Source: an uncultured Flavobacteriaceae bacterium | Lineage (GTDB): Bacteria > Bacteroidota > Bacteroidia > Flavobacteriales > Flavobacteriaceae | Direction of reading: 5' to 3' | DNA length: 64,000 bases | Assembly (NCBI GenBank): GCA_947498845.1 | Contig: CANMLX010000004.1 | Span: forward strand, 1-64,000 | Shown here: one piece after another, positions 8,412 through 19,000 of the stretch | How positions within the stretch are numbered: the stretch's first letter is position 1 | Layout of the letters: every line of letters starts with the position of its first letter | Made by a program: the position numbers and the translations under genes | The notes under the pieces: generated by a model | The model's database searches: none | Told to the model about the DNA's origin: nothing | The model's input: only the letters and a program-made list of their open reading frames with translations

Positions 8412-11400
8412 CTACTCTTTAATAATCCTTTTGTTTATTGTCTCGTAGCCATTACTAATTTTTAACAGATATATTCCAGATTCTAAATCAGACACTGTTA
8501 TTAATTCATTTTTTAGTTCACCTTTTTTAACAGTTTGTCCAAGCATATTAATGACTTGGTAGGTTAATTGAATGCCCTGATTTGCCTTAACAAATAATGT
8601 CCCTTCTTTAACCGGATTAGGATAAACTGTAAGTGAAAATTCATCTTCACCTCCTAAAATATCGGTTCGTTCTCCAAATACAACATACGACGTAGAATTT
8701 ACACAAGACGTTTCATAAATTTTAACATTAGAGAATAAAGAGGTGTTACCAGAACCAGCATCATTATCATTAATAAAAACCAATCTATCCATTGTACCTG
8801 TATAAGAATCTCCCACAGGAATCACATATGTAGTAGTACCACTAGAATAATTATCGTAGTTAGTCACCCCATAATTTTGGGTTCCATAGAATTTAAAGTA
8901 GTAAGATTGCGTTAATGAATTATTATTTTCAAATCCTATACCGTGAATTTCACCTTCTGAAGTACTACTAAAATCTAATTCAATAACAGTGTTAGCAGTG
9001 ACCTCATAATCAAAATCTATATACTTCCATGTATTATTTGTTAATTTTAAGGTATCTCCAATAGCTCCTATAGAAAAAGTACCATCGTTATCTTGCGTAG
9101 CGAATGAACCTATTGAAAAGTCATTAAAATTTAATGTATCACATCCCGTTGGGGTGGTCGATCCATTTGTTATTAATTCCAAATCATCAATAGCAATATC
9201 ACTTGACCAACTTGAACCAGTTGTTCCAACAAAACGTAAGCTAACTGTTTGCCCTAAATATGCACTTAAATCTATAGATGCAGCATTCCATTGATTACCT
9301 TGATTTCCTGACAGAGACCACAAAGGCGCCCAAGAAGTACCTGCATTTGTTGAAGCTTCTAATTCCAGAGACCCAACACTTGTTCCAAACATATGATTTT
9401 GAAAAGTAAATATGGCACTGGTAGCTACTGATAAATCAAAACAAGGACTTTCTAAAATAGCTGTAGCATTGGCACCTATTTGTCCTGTACTCCCGTTTGT
9501 TGAAGCTTCTAAGAACATATAAGAAGCTCCATCTGCTCCCGTGCTTGGACCTGTACCAGAAGACGGCGTCCCAGAGGTATCACTCACCCAATTACCATCA
9601 TCGCCAGTCGCTTGTGCCCATCCATCTCCAGACTCAAAACTTTCACTATAAGGAAAAACACTTACGGTTACTGCACAAGACGTTGTTGAACCTCCAGTTG
9701 TTGAAAAATTAATAGATGAACCATATGATGAATTTGTCGAGGTACATTTACTACGAACCTGAACTTCGTAATCTGTTGACGTTAATAAGCTATTTAAAAT
9801 TATAGATGTTCCATTAATGGCATTTGTTGTCCATGCAGAAGTCCCAACCGCTCTGTAACGTACATCATAAGTGGCCTCATTTACTACATCCCAAGAAATA
9901 GTGGCTCCTGTAGAAGTAATATTTGATGTAGCAACCCCAGTTGGGACAGTTGCATTACAAACTACTGAAGTTCCAGACAACCCCGAAATAATCAAAGAAA
10001 AGTTTTGGCTTCCTCCTACTAAAGTCCCTTTATGAGTTACCGTAATGGTATAAGTTCCCGATGCTCCTGTAACATCTACTCTTTCAAAAGGATCCACATT
10101 ATTATCCTGTTGAACGCTTGACGTAGGTCCAGTTAACTTATATGGTAAATATGAAGTGCTGCCTTTTGCTACCCTAATATCCAAATCGTTTACAAGTACG
10201 GGAGTTGTTGAATTAACTCTAGTAACAGGTATACCCGCTCTGTCTGTCCATGAAATCGAGGCTAATAATGGGTTAACACCATCGGATTCTACAGTAATTG
10301 AATAGGATTGACCTGAAGTTAATGTTAATTCTTGAATCTCACTCCCAGTATCTCTTGTAGAAATAACTTCTGCGGCAGCTTTAGCATTTAATAACCCCCA
10401 TCCAAAAATGGCATCTGGCCCTGATATACCTGCATCATCAGCTGTATGAAGCGCTAATCCTTTAAGGGTAGCTGCTCTCATAAAAGCCCCATGCAAATTA
10501 TTATTATGTTGTTGCAATAATAGTAGTGACCCCATTACATTTGGCGTAGCCATTGAGGTTCCCGAAATACCAGCATAATCATCTGTTATGTCTCCATCTG
10601 CAAAATTAGTTCCGAGGGTAGCATCATAATCAGCAAAATTAAAAGTAGATGTTACCCCTGTTCCATTACCTGCAATATCAGGTTTTATACGCATATCGTC
10701 TGTAGGCCCTTGACTACTAGAATTATTAATTGAAACAGAACTTAAGTTCCCACTCACATCAATATTGGCATCAGCAGCATTTGCAACTGCTAAACTGTTT
10801 TTTGAAGTTGAATACCCCGTTAGTTTATCCCAACCAAAACCTCCTGTCGGATTATTGTTTGCTGTATTATCATCGCCATCATTTCCAGCTGCAACCACCA
10901 TCAAAAAGTTAGGCGCATTAAACATAATTTGATCCCAATCTCGAGATTCATCTATATAGCCCCCAAACACATATTGTGGTAATTGCACTTCATTATCATC
11001 ATTTCTAAAAGCAAAACCATAAGAATGGTTAGACAGTAGCATACCATTTGCTGCCGCAGATGCTACTTCAGCTTTATCTGAATTCCAATCATGCCCTATA
11101 GCTCTGGCTTGAGGTGCCATTCCTTCTGCATCTGCCACTAAACCAGAAGCTATTATTGTTCCAGTAACGTGCTCTGCATGAAAACTAAGAGAAGACGTAC
11201 CATCTCCAATAGAAAACCTATTATTACCTCCACTGCCATCATATTCTTGATGAGCACTATTTGCAACACCTCCATCCCAAACATAAGCTGTCATATTTTG
11301 CCCCATTAGATTTAAACCTAAAGACCCGCCACTTTGTAAATGATTTGTTCTGGTAGAAATCGCTGCGTCTACATTAAATGTTGTGTAATAAATGGGGGTT

Positions 11401-11654
11401 CCGTCAATTATTCTTTGTAGCTCTAATAGCCTACCATCTTTAGTGGTAATTTTTTCTTGTATATTGTTTCTCTGTGCAAATTCTAATGCCTTTGTCTTAT
11501 CAAAAACCGCCTTTGTCTTAAGTTTTACTTCTAATTGTTTTAATTTTTGAATGTTATACTCCTTTTTAATTTTACTAACTTCGAGTTTAGTTTGAGCAAA
11601 AAGTGTACCTGCAAAAAGAAAGCACAGTGCCGTTAAAATAATTGTATTTTTCAT
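8412..11654 (-). CDS. Secreted S8 subtilisin-family serine protease with T9SS sorting domain
   Basis: A 1080-residue secreted protease. A signal peptide (residues 1-20, ending LFAQ) is followed by a short pro-region and the subtilase domain. Catalytic residues are Asp127 (YVWDGG), His159 (in HAEHVTGTI, where most subtilases have HGTHVAG) and Ser367 (GTSMATPN), with Asn258 as the oxyanion residue. Then come a pre-peptidase/P-domain-like beta region (about 440-560), a fibronectin type III domain (about 565-650), a MAM-like jelly roll (about 665-830), a further beta domain, and a type A T9SS C-terminal sorting domain (last about 75 residues, ending ISNGYETINKRIIKE). It should cross the outer membrane through T9SS, probably to degrade external protein. 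It is monocistronic with its own terminator. Confidence 0.92.
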   Translation of the reverse strand: MKNTIILTALCFLFAGTLFAQTKLEVSKIKKEYNIQKLKQLEVKLKTKAVFDKTKALEFAQRNNIQEKITTKDGRLLELQRIIDGTPIYYTTFNVDAAISTRTNHLQSGGSLGLNLMGQNMTAYVWDGGVANSAHQEYDGSGGNNRFSIGDGTSSLSFHAEHVTGTIIASGLVADAEGMAPQARAIGHDWNSDKAEVASAAANGMLLSNHSYGFAFRNDDNEVQLPQYVFGGYIDESRDWDQIMFNAPNFLMVVAAGNDGDDNTANNNPTGGFGWDKLTGYSTSKNSLAVANAADANIDVSGNLSSVSINNSSSQGPTDDMRIKPDIAGNGTGVTSTFNFADYDATLGTNFADGDITDDYAGISGTSMATPNVMGSLLLLQQHNNNLHGAFMRAATLKGLALHTADDAGISGPDAIFGWGLLNAKAAAEVISTRDTGSEIQELTLTSGQSYSITVESDGVNPLLASISWTDRAGIPVTRVNSTTPVLVNDLDIRVAKGSTSYLPYKLTGPTSSVQQDNNVDPFERVDVTGASGTYTITVTHKGTLVGGSQNFSLIISGLSGTSVVCNATVPTGVATSNITSTGATISWDVVNEATYDVRYRAVGTSAWTTNAINGTSIILNSLLTSTDYEVQVRSKCTSTNSSYGSSINFSTTGGSTTSCAVTVSVFPYSESFESGDGWAQATGDDGNWVSDTSGTPSSGTGPSTGADGASYMFLEASTNGSTGQIGANATAILESPCFDLSVATSAIFTFQNHMFGTSVGSLELEASTNAGTSWAPLWSLSGNQGNQWNAASIDLSAYLGQTVSLRFVGTTGSSWSSDIAIDDLELITNGSTTPTGCDTLNFNDFSIGSFATQDNDGTFSIGAIGDTLKLTNNTWKYIDFDYEVTANTVIELDFSSTSEGEIHGIGFENNNSLTQSYYFKFYGTQNYGVTNYDNYSSGTTTYVIPVGDSYTGTMDRLVFINDNDAGSGNTSLFSNVKIYETSCVNSTSYVVFGERTDILGGEDEFSLTVYPNPVKEGTLFVKANQGIQLTYQVINMLGQTVKKGELKNELITVSDLESGIYLLKISNGYETINKRIIKE

Positions 11655-11915
11655 TTTTAGTAGTTAATGGTTATTAATAGAATTTAATTCATACTTAAAA
11701 GTTTTGGTAAAAATTAAGTTGCGACTAACATTTTGTTTTTGTGAAATTATAATCAAAAAATTAAATTTCAAAGAAATCATTAACCATATAAGTAAAAAAA
11801 ATGAAAAAAATGTAACATTTGAGGATTTACCGTAACAGCACTGAGGATTTACCTCATCAGTTTATATTTTTTAATTACACATTAAATATAAAAAACATAA
11901 AAAAGTATAAAAATA

Positions 11916-13589
11916 ATGTCTAAAATTTTAGAAATAGAAAAATTAAACATATCATTTGGTGAAAATGAAGTAATATGTAACATATCATATTATTTAAATA
12001 GAAATGAAATTTTAGGCATAGTTGGAGAATCAGGCTCAGGTAAATCTGTATCCTCTCTGGCTATTTTAGGACTGTTGCCTAAAAAAATTTCTAAAATTAC
12101 CTCGGGAAGGATACGTTATAAGGATATTGATTTAACACAACTTTCATCAAAAAAATTTAAAGCTATAAGGGGGAAAAAAATTGCCATGATTTTTCAAGAA
12201 CCCATGAGCTCTTTAAATCCTTCTATGACTTGCGGCAAACAAGTACAAGAAATACTACTACAACACACCAACATATCTAAAAACAAAGCAAAAGAAGACG
12301 TTTTAAGTTTATTCGAAAAAGTAAAACTACCTAATATAGATCGTGTTTTTAAGGCATACCCACATGAAATTTCTGGAGGACAAAAGCAACGCGTTATGAT
12401 AGCTATGGCTATTGCATGTAAACCAGATATTTTAATTGCAGATGAGCCAACAACGGCACTCGATGTTACCGTACAAAAAGACATTATAGCATTACTTAAA
12501 GCATTACAAATTGAAACCAAAATGAGTATTATCTTTATAACTCATGATCTGTCTTTAATTTCTGAAATTGCAGATCGCGTATTAGTAATGTATAAAGGTA
12601 AAATAGTAGAAGAAGGCACTATTAATAATGTTTTTAATAACCCACAAGAAAATTATACTAAAGCTCTTATCAATTCTCGCCCTTCTTTAAACAAAAGGTT
12701 AAAAGTACTCCCCACGATTGATGATTTTTTAAATAATACTTCAAATAATAACATTATAACTTCTAATGAGCGTAAAAAAATACATGAATTATTATACAGT
12801 AAACCACCTTTACTAGAAGTTATTAATCTTGAGAAAGCATACATATCAAAATCTGGCTGGTTTACAAAACCTAAACCTTTTAAAGCAGTAAACAATGTAA
12901 GTTTTAAATTGTACGAAGGAGAAACATTAGGTTTGGTTGGCGAATCTGGCTGTGGAAAATCTACATTGGGTAATGCCATCCTTCAACTAAATAAAGCCAC
13001 TTCAGGTTCAATTTTATATAAAGGCAGAGATCTTACTAAACTTTCTAAAGCTGAAATAAGAAAACTAAGAAAAGACATTCAAATAATTTTTCAAGATCCA
13101 TTCGCTTCGTTAAACCCAAGAATCCCTATTGGTAAAGCAATAATGGAACCCATGAAAGTTCATGGGTTATTTAATTCTGATACAGAGCGAAAAGACAAAG
13201 TGTTAGAAATTTTAAATCGTGTAGGCTTATTAGAAAGCCATTTTAATCGTTACCCTCATGAGTTTTCCGGAGGACAAAGACAACGTGTAGGTATTGCCAG
13301 AACTATTGCATTACAACCTAAATTGATTGTTTGTGACGAGTCTGTGTCTGCTTTAGATATTTCTGTACAAGCACAAGTGTTAAACCTTTTAAATAATCTT
13401 AAAAAAGATTTTGGCTTTACTTACATATTTATTTCTCATGATCTTGCTGTAGTTAAATATATGGCCGATCAGCTATTGGTAATGAACAAGGGTAAAATAG
13501 AAGAACTAGACGATGCAGACATCATCTATAATAATCCTAAGAAAGATTATACAAAAAAGTTAATTGATGCTATCCCAAAAGGATTATAA
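11916..13589 (+). CDS. Fused oligopeptide/dipeptide-type ABC transporter ATPase (two nucleotide-binding domains)
   Basis: A 557-residue protein with two complete ABC ATPase domains in tandem, as in YejF or an OppD-OppF fusion. Domain 1 has Walker A GESGSGKS (residues 37-44), signature SGGQKQR and Walker B ILIADEPT. Domain 2 has Walker A GESGCGKS (about 340), signature SGGQRQR and a variant Walker B LIVCDES. Each half ends in the oligopeptide-transporter C-terminal region (FNNPQENYTKAL and YNNPKKDYTKKL). It would energise import of peptides or a similar solute at the inner membrane. No permease or binding protein lies nearby, so its partners must be elsewhere. A two-tier hairpin with a T-run follows. 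Confidence 0.9.
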   Translation: MSKILEIEKLNISFGENEVICNISYYLNRNEILGIVGESGSGKSVSSLAILGLLPKKISKITSGRIRYKDIDLTQLSSKKFKAIRGKKIAMIFQEPMSSLNPSMTCGKQVQEILLQHTNISKNKAKEDVLSLFEKVKLPNIDRVFKAYPHEISGGQKQRVMIAMAIACKPDILIADEPTTALDVTVQKDIIALLKALQIETKMSIIFITHDLSLISEIADRVLVMYKGKIVEEGTINNVFNNPQENYTKALINSRPSLNKRLKVLPTIDDFLNNTSNNNIITSNERKKIHELLYSKPPLLEVINLEKAYISKSGWFTKPKPFKAVNNVSFKLYEGETLGLVGESGCGKSTLGNAILQLNKATSGSILYKGRDLTKLSKAEIRKLRKDIQIIFQDPFASLNPRIPIGKAIMEPMKVHGLFNSDTERKDKVLEILNRVGLLESHFNRYPHEFSGGQRQRVGIARTIALQPKLIVCDESVSALDISVQAQVLNLLNNLKKDFGFTYIFISHDLAVVKYMADQLLVMNKGKIEELDDADIIYNNPKKDYTKKLIDAIPKGL

Positions 13590-13612
13590 CATAAACACTT
13601 TTTTAGTAACGT

Positions 13613-13669
13613 AAAGTAAACTTTTAATAAACCTTAAATTGTCTTGTAAGGTTTCTTTAAGTTTACTTT
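13613..13669 (+). terminator. Two-tier stem-loop terminator after the ABC ATPase gene
   Basis: A perfect 11-bp outer stem (AAAGTAAACTT with AAGTTTACTTT) encloses a perfect 8-bp inner stem (AAACCTTA with TAAGGTTT), followed by CGTTTTTT. It lies 24 bp after the ATPase stop. The shape fits an unusually long intrinsic terminator. It overlaps a short minus-strand ORF that I reject. Confidence 0.65.
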
Positions 13670-14023
13670 CGTTTTTTGTAGGTTGTTCAGGTAGATTTGG
13701 TGACATAACATTAAGCTTTTTAAGTTTATGGTAGATTTGAATATCTATATATACTTGGTATGATTTGGTGATGCTAATATACAATATTATACTAAAAAAA
13801 CAAGACAAGATGCACATAAAATCGATTAAATACATGAAATTTTAACATATGTCTATTTCATATTCTATGTAAGAATGGAAATCTTATTTTTAATGATTTT
13901 CTATTATCACATGTAACCTCCTAATAATCATTAAAACCAGGTGTTTAAAATTAGTCATGGATGTTTCATTTAATCTTTATATTTGATAAGTAGACGCATC
14001 AACCAAATAATAAAATAACGCAG
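13670..14023. other. Intergenic region before acetoacetyl-CoA synthetase
   Basis: About 350 bp of AT-rich DNA with no supported gene. It must hold the promoter of the acetoacetyl-CoA synthetase gene, but I could not pick a convincing -7/-33 pair. A minus-strand ORF reaching into it from 13584 is judged spurious. Confidence 0.4.
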
Positions 14024-15982
14024 ATGAAAAAACTTTGGAAGGGCTCAGATCAATTCAAACAAAACAGCCATTTAAAAACTTATTGTAATTGGCTAAAAGA
14101 ACACTATAACCTGTCTTTTAATAATTATCATGAATTATGGCAATGGTCTGTTAAAAACATCGAACCTTTTTGGGAAAGCATTTGGAATTATTTTGAAATA
14201 ACATCTCACTCTGCATATAACACCATTTTATCATCTCATAACATGCCAGATTGTAGGTGGTTTGAAGGTGCTTTGTTAAACTATGCCGAACATATTTTTA
14301 AACAATCTAAACCCGATAAAACTGCAATATATTTTAGTAACGAATTAGGGAAATACCAGGAAATCTCATGGGGAACTCTTGAAAAAAAAGTAGCTTCAAT
14401 GGTAGCTTACTTAAAAGTATTGGGTGTTACTAAAGGGGATTGCGTTGTAGGCTATCTTCCTAATATACCCGAAGCAACTATAGCTTTTCTTGCCGTAAAT
14501 GCTATAGGAGCTATTTGGTCTAGCACTTCTCCAGACTTTGGCACTAAAAGCGTTGTTGATAGATTTGCACAAATTAAACCTAAAGTACTTATAGCTGTTG
14601 ATGGGTATCATTACAATGGGAAACCTTACGACAAAACAACTATTGTAAAAGAAATCGCCTTATCTCTTCCAACCTTGAAAAAAGTAATCATACATTCATA
14701 TCTAAATGAAGATGGTATTGATAATTTTCCTAATGATTATTTAAATATTAAAACTGTTTTTAAACATAACGGTGGTAAGCTAAAATTCAACCCTGTAGAT
14801 TTTAATCACCCTATTTGGGTATTGTATTCTTCTGGAACCACTGGACTACCAAAAGCTATCGTACATTCTCATGGAGGCATACTAATGGAACACTATAAAT
14901 ACATGGCTTTTCATAATGATGTTCATGAAAACGAGCGTTATTTCTGGTATACAACCACTGGATGGATGATGTGGAATTTTTTGCAATCTGCTCTACTTAT
15001 GGGAGCGTCTATTGTATTGTATGATGGCTGTCCAACCTATCCTAAATTTGATACGTTATGGGAGCTCTCAGAACGTCTTAATATTACTCATTTTGGCACA
15101 AGTGCCCCGTATTTAGTAGCTAATATGAAAAAGCAAATGGCTATTAAAACACAATATAACTTACCATCAATACGATCTATAAGTTCTACAGGAGCACCTT
15201 TACCTTCTGAAGCCTTCGATTATGTTTATAATTATATAAAAACCGATGTTTGGCTCTGTTCCATGGCTGGCGGCACCGATGTTTGTACGGCTTTTGTTGG
15301 CGGAACACCTTTAAATGCCGTGTATTCTGGAGAAATACAATGTCGTGCTCTGGGCGTATCCTTAAATGCCTTAGATGATTTTGGTAAACCAATTGAAGAT
15401 GATTTAGGTGAAATGGTTATTGACAAACCTATGCCCTCAATGCCCATATATTTTTGGAATGATAAAGACAATGCTCGTTATAAATCAAGTTATTTTGAGG
15501 ATTTTCCAGGAAAATGGCGCCATGGTGATTTTATAAAAATTAACTCTAAAACTAAGGGATTAGTTATTTATGGTCGTTCTGATGCTACATTAAACAGACA
15601 TGGTATTAGAATTGGCACAAGTGAAATATATAGAGCGGTTAACAAAATTAATGCTGTTCAAGATGCATTAATAGTAAATCTAGAACTGGAAAAAGGCAAT
15701 CATTTTATGCCCTTATTTGTAAAACTTAAAGAAGGCTTTGAATTAACTGAAGAACTAAAATCCAAAATCAACACCCAACTAAAGTCTAATTATACGCCGC
15801 GCCATGTTCCTGACAAAATTATAGAGGTAAAAGACATTCCCTATACCATAAGCGGTAAAAAAATGGAAGCCCCTATTAAAAAAATATTACTAAAAATGCC
15901 TATAGAAAAATCTATAAACATAGGCGCTATGCGTAACCCTGAGTCATTACAATTTTTTATTGATTTTTCTAAAACTATTTAA
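14024..15982 (+). CDS. acsA: Acetoacetate--CoA ligase (acetoacetyl-CoA synthetase)
   Basis: A 652-residue adenylate-forming enzyme that activates acetoacetate to acetoacetyl-CoA with ATP, linking ketone-body or leucine-type catabolism to acetyl-CoA. An ACAS N-terminal domain (about 40-95) precedes the AMP-binding domain. The P-loop-like motif YSSGTTGLPKAIVHSHGG is near residue 266, TTTGWMMWNF is the family's aromatic motif, and the C-terminal catalytic lysine lies in SGKKMEAP (about 614). The stretch MAGGTDVCTAFVGG is typical of acetoacetyl-CoA rather than acetyl-CoA synthetases, as is the length of about 650. It is convergent with the VCBS gene. No other ketone-body gene is adjacent. Confidence 0.9.
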   Translation: MKKLWKGSDQFKQNSHLKTYCNWLKEHYNLSFNNYHELWQWSVKNIEPFWESIWNYFEITSHSAYNTILSSHNMPDCRWFEGALLNYAEHIFKQSKPDKTAIYFSNELGKYQEISWGTLEKKVASMVAYLKVLGVTKGDCVVGYLPNIPEATIAFLAVNAIGAIWSSTSPDFGTKSVVDRFAQIKPKVLIAVDGYHYNGKPYDKTTIVKEIALSLPTLKKVIIHSYLNEDGIDNFPNDYLNIKTVFKHNGGKLKFNPVDFNHPIWVLYSSGTTGLPKAIVHSHGGILMEHYKYMAFHNDVHENERYFWYTTTGWMMWNFLQSALLMGASIVLYDGCPTYPKFDTLWELSERLNITHFGTSAPYLVANMKKQMAIKTQYNLPSIRSISSTGAPLPSEAFDYVYNYIKTDVWLCSMAGGTDVCTAFVGGTPLNAVYSGEIQCRALGVSLNALDDFGKPIEDDLGEMVIDKPMPSMPIYFWNDKDNARYKSSYFEDFPGKWRHGDFIKINSKTKGLVIYGRSDATLNRHGIRIGTSEIYRAVNKINAVQDALIVNLELEKGNHFMPLFVKLKEGFELTEELKSKINTQLKSNYTPRHVPDKIIEVKDIPYTISGKKMEAPIKKILLKMPIEKSINIGAMRNPESLQFFIDFSKTI

Positions 15983-16054
15983 CCCTCTAGTTTTTATACC
16001 AGTAAACTATAAGCAATTAATTAAATATAGAAAACAAGATTAAGCAAACTCAGG

Positions 16055-19000
16055 TTAATAACTAAATGCTAAATGCTTTCCGTTATTCACTGCAACAATA
16101 ACTTTATTTTGCTGCGATAAACTTACTAAACAACGCACATCTCCTTTTGTATAAAACCCTGTCAATTTATTTGGAATAAAATTAAAATGCCCTTCTCCAT
16201 CACCTTTTAAAAACAATCCTATTCCTGCATCTGATCTTGTAGTCTCAACTTCAAACTGATAATTATTACCTGCAAGCAGCAAGTCTTTTTTTCCATCGTA
16301 ATCAAAGTCTTCATAAATTATACTATTGATTAAAGAAGCTTGGACTTCTTTAGTAAAAGGTTTAAACTCAAAATCACCACCCTTATTAAGGAAAATCCCT
16401 GAACGAAACTCGTTTACCTCATAGTGTAAGGCGGAATCTATTCCTTTACCTAAAATACCATCTACACCTAAATTAGCAAACTCTTGAAATGTTTTAACTT
16501 TTTGTGCTATATGAGGCATTTGCTGCGCTGTACATGTTCTTCCTCTAACTGGCACTTGTTTACCCTTATAATCTTTTGCTAGCACAATATCTTGCACGCC
16601 ATTAAAATCAAAATCTTTAGCGTATACATGAAACGGTTTTTCTCTTGAAGCATGAAACTTCATATTTAAACCTAAATTGCCTGCTATAATATCTAAATCA
16701 CCATCATTATCTATATCTTCAACAAGCAACTTATTCCACCAACCTTTTGTTTCTGATAATGATGCGTATACATCACTTTTTTCAAAACTGCCATTTTTAT
16801 TTAACAGAACTTCAATTCCTATCCATTCTCCTGTAACTATCAAATCCAAAGTTCCATTAGCATCGATATCCTTCCAGACTGCATCTTTTATTAAACCTAG
16901 CTTAGGTAATTTTACTTTTTTATTAACTATACTAAATTTACCTTGATTATTTTCCAGAATATAACTCCCTCCAGACTGAGGATATTTACCTGGTAAAACA
17001 CCACCTCCCACAAATAAATCTTGATCACCATCGTTATCATAATCGGCAGCTTCGACTACAGTAGAAACTACTGTAAAAACAGGCAACATATTTTCGCTTT
17101 TAGTAAAATTGCCTTTACCATCGTTTATATAAAGGCGGTCTTGATTCCCTCTTGAAGTAGGTGAAAATTCGTAACTACCCGACCCTACATATAAATCTTT
17201 ATCCCCATCATTATCTACATCAAAAAAAGTAGCAGAAATATCTTCAAATCGACCATCATCTAATAAAATTTTTGATGTCTTTTCTGTTAATCTGCCAGAT
17301 TTATTTCCTAAAAGAAGATGAGGATTATTTTTAAATGCCCCTCCAACAAATACATCTTCAAAACCATCATTATTAACATCACTAGTAGCTATAGCTGGTC
17401 CTAAATGTGAGTACTTATAGGGCAACAATAATTGTAGCTTATAATCATTGTGATAAAGGTCTTCATGTCTATATGGAAACACTTCTGGTTTAAAAAGATC
17501 TTTAGAAGCTAATTTAGTATTAACTTTTTCTTTTAAACCATCTGTATAATTAATTGTTACTTTACTATTTATAGCAACATTTTCAATTTTTTGCTGTCTT
17601 CCATCCAACCATTTAACTAAAACGCTTGATATTTCATCCTTTTTAGGAACCCCAAAGTGAATAGTATTAGACGTAGCAGACAGAAAACCTCTAGAATTAA
17701 CTAACTGTCTCGTTAATTTTAACCCACTTTTAGTTTCTAAAGTAATTTTAACACCAAGTCCATTTTTGTTTTGCTTAGGCCCATTAAACTTAAATGTAAT
17801 AAAGCCTCCCAATCCCTGTTCTACAGCATTATTTTTTAATATTGTTGCTGTCTCGTTAATATTATTTGTTACTATTTCTAAATCACCATCATTATCAAGA
17901 TCTACATAAATTGCTCCATTTGAAAATGTGGGCTCAATATTTGTCCATTTCTCTGTAGCGTCTTCAAAAGTTAAATCTCCATTATTCCTATAAAAATAAT
18001 TCTTGAGTTTTTGTTGAGGAAATAGCTGCGTGTATTTTAGAAAATCTTTTTTAGTTGGTTTTTTTCCTTTAGCGCGAAGCGTTTTTAAGATTTGACGTGT
18101 TACATCTTGGTCGATCACATCTCTAAAGACACCATTTGTAATATAGACATCTTCATAACCATCTAAATCTAAGTCGGCGGCCAACACAGCCCAACTCCAA
18201 TCTGTATTTGCTAGACCAGACATATTTCCTATATCGCTAAACGATTCATTGCCATTATTAATTTGCAACATATTGTGCATGTATTGATAATGGTAATTAT
18301 TCTTTACCATTTCTTCAAATTTAGGAATAGACGTCATTGCCATAGTAGTCTTTGAACGCACATAGTCCTCTGGATTCATATCAAGAGTAATAACATCTAA
18401 CATCCCATCATTATTAAAGTCTGCTATATCACTTCCCATACTATTATGGGACATATGTTTAAACCATAGATTTCTTTTATCTGTAAAAGTTCCATTTCCG
18501 TTATTTACATAAACAAAATCTGGCACTTTAAAATCATTACATACATATATATCCAAAAAACCATCATTATTAAGATCGCCTACTTGAGGATTTAACCCAA
18601 AACCAATATCGTAATGAATACCAGAACCTATGGATACATCTTTAAATTTTCCATTACCTAAGTTTTTATAAAGTTTATCATTACCTAGTAATTTTTGGGA
18701 ATTAGGATCGTTTTGTTTTTTATCAATATCGATAATCTCTTTTGTTTTTCCATCTATATCTGGTGTATTTGATATAAATAAATCTAAATCGTTATCATTA
18801 TCCATGTCAAAAAAAGTAGCCTGAATTCCTCGATTAGAATCATTAATACCATAAGCTTCTGCCTGTTCTAAAAATTTAAAATCTCCTTGATTAACGTATA
18901 ACAAGTTTTCAAATCCCTTGTTACTTTTATCCAAACCTCCCCTTACTAGATATATATCTAATAATCCATCTTGATTTATATCAACTACAGTGACACCTGT

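Noticed and set aside
13584..13835. Minus-strand ORF of 83 codons (40 from an internal ATG) after the ABC ATPase gene
   Set aside because: It overlaps the ATPase stop and runs through the nested terminator stems; the first half has the composition of AT-rich non-coding DNA and no family is recognisable. The last part looks mildly protein-like, so a small gene is not fully excluded.
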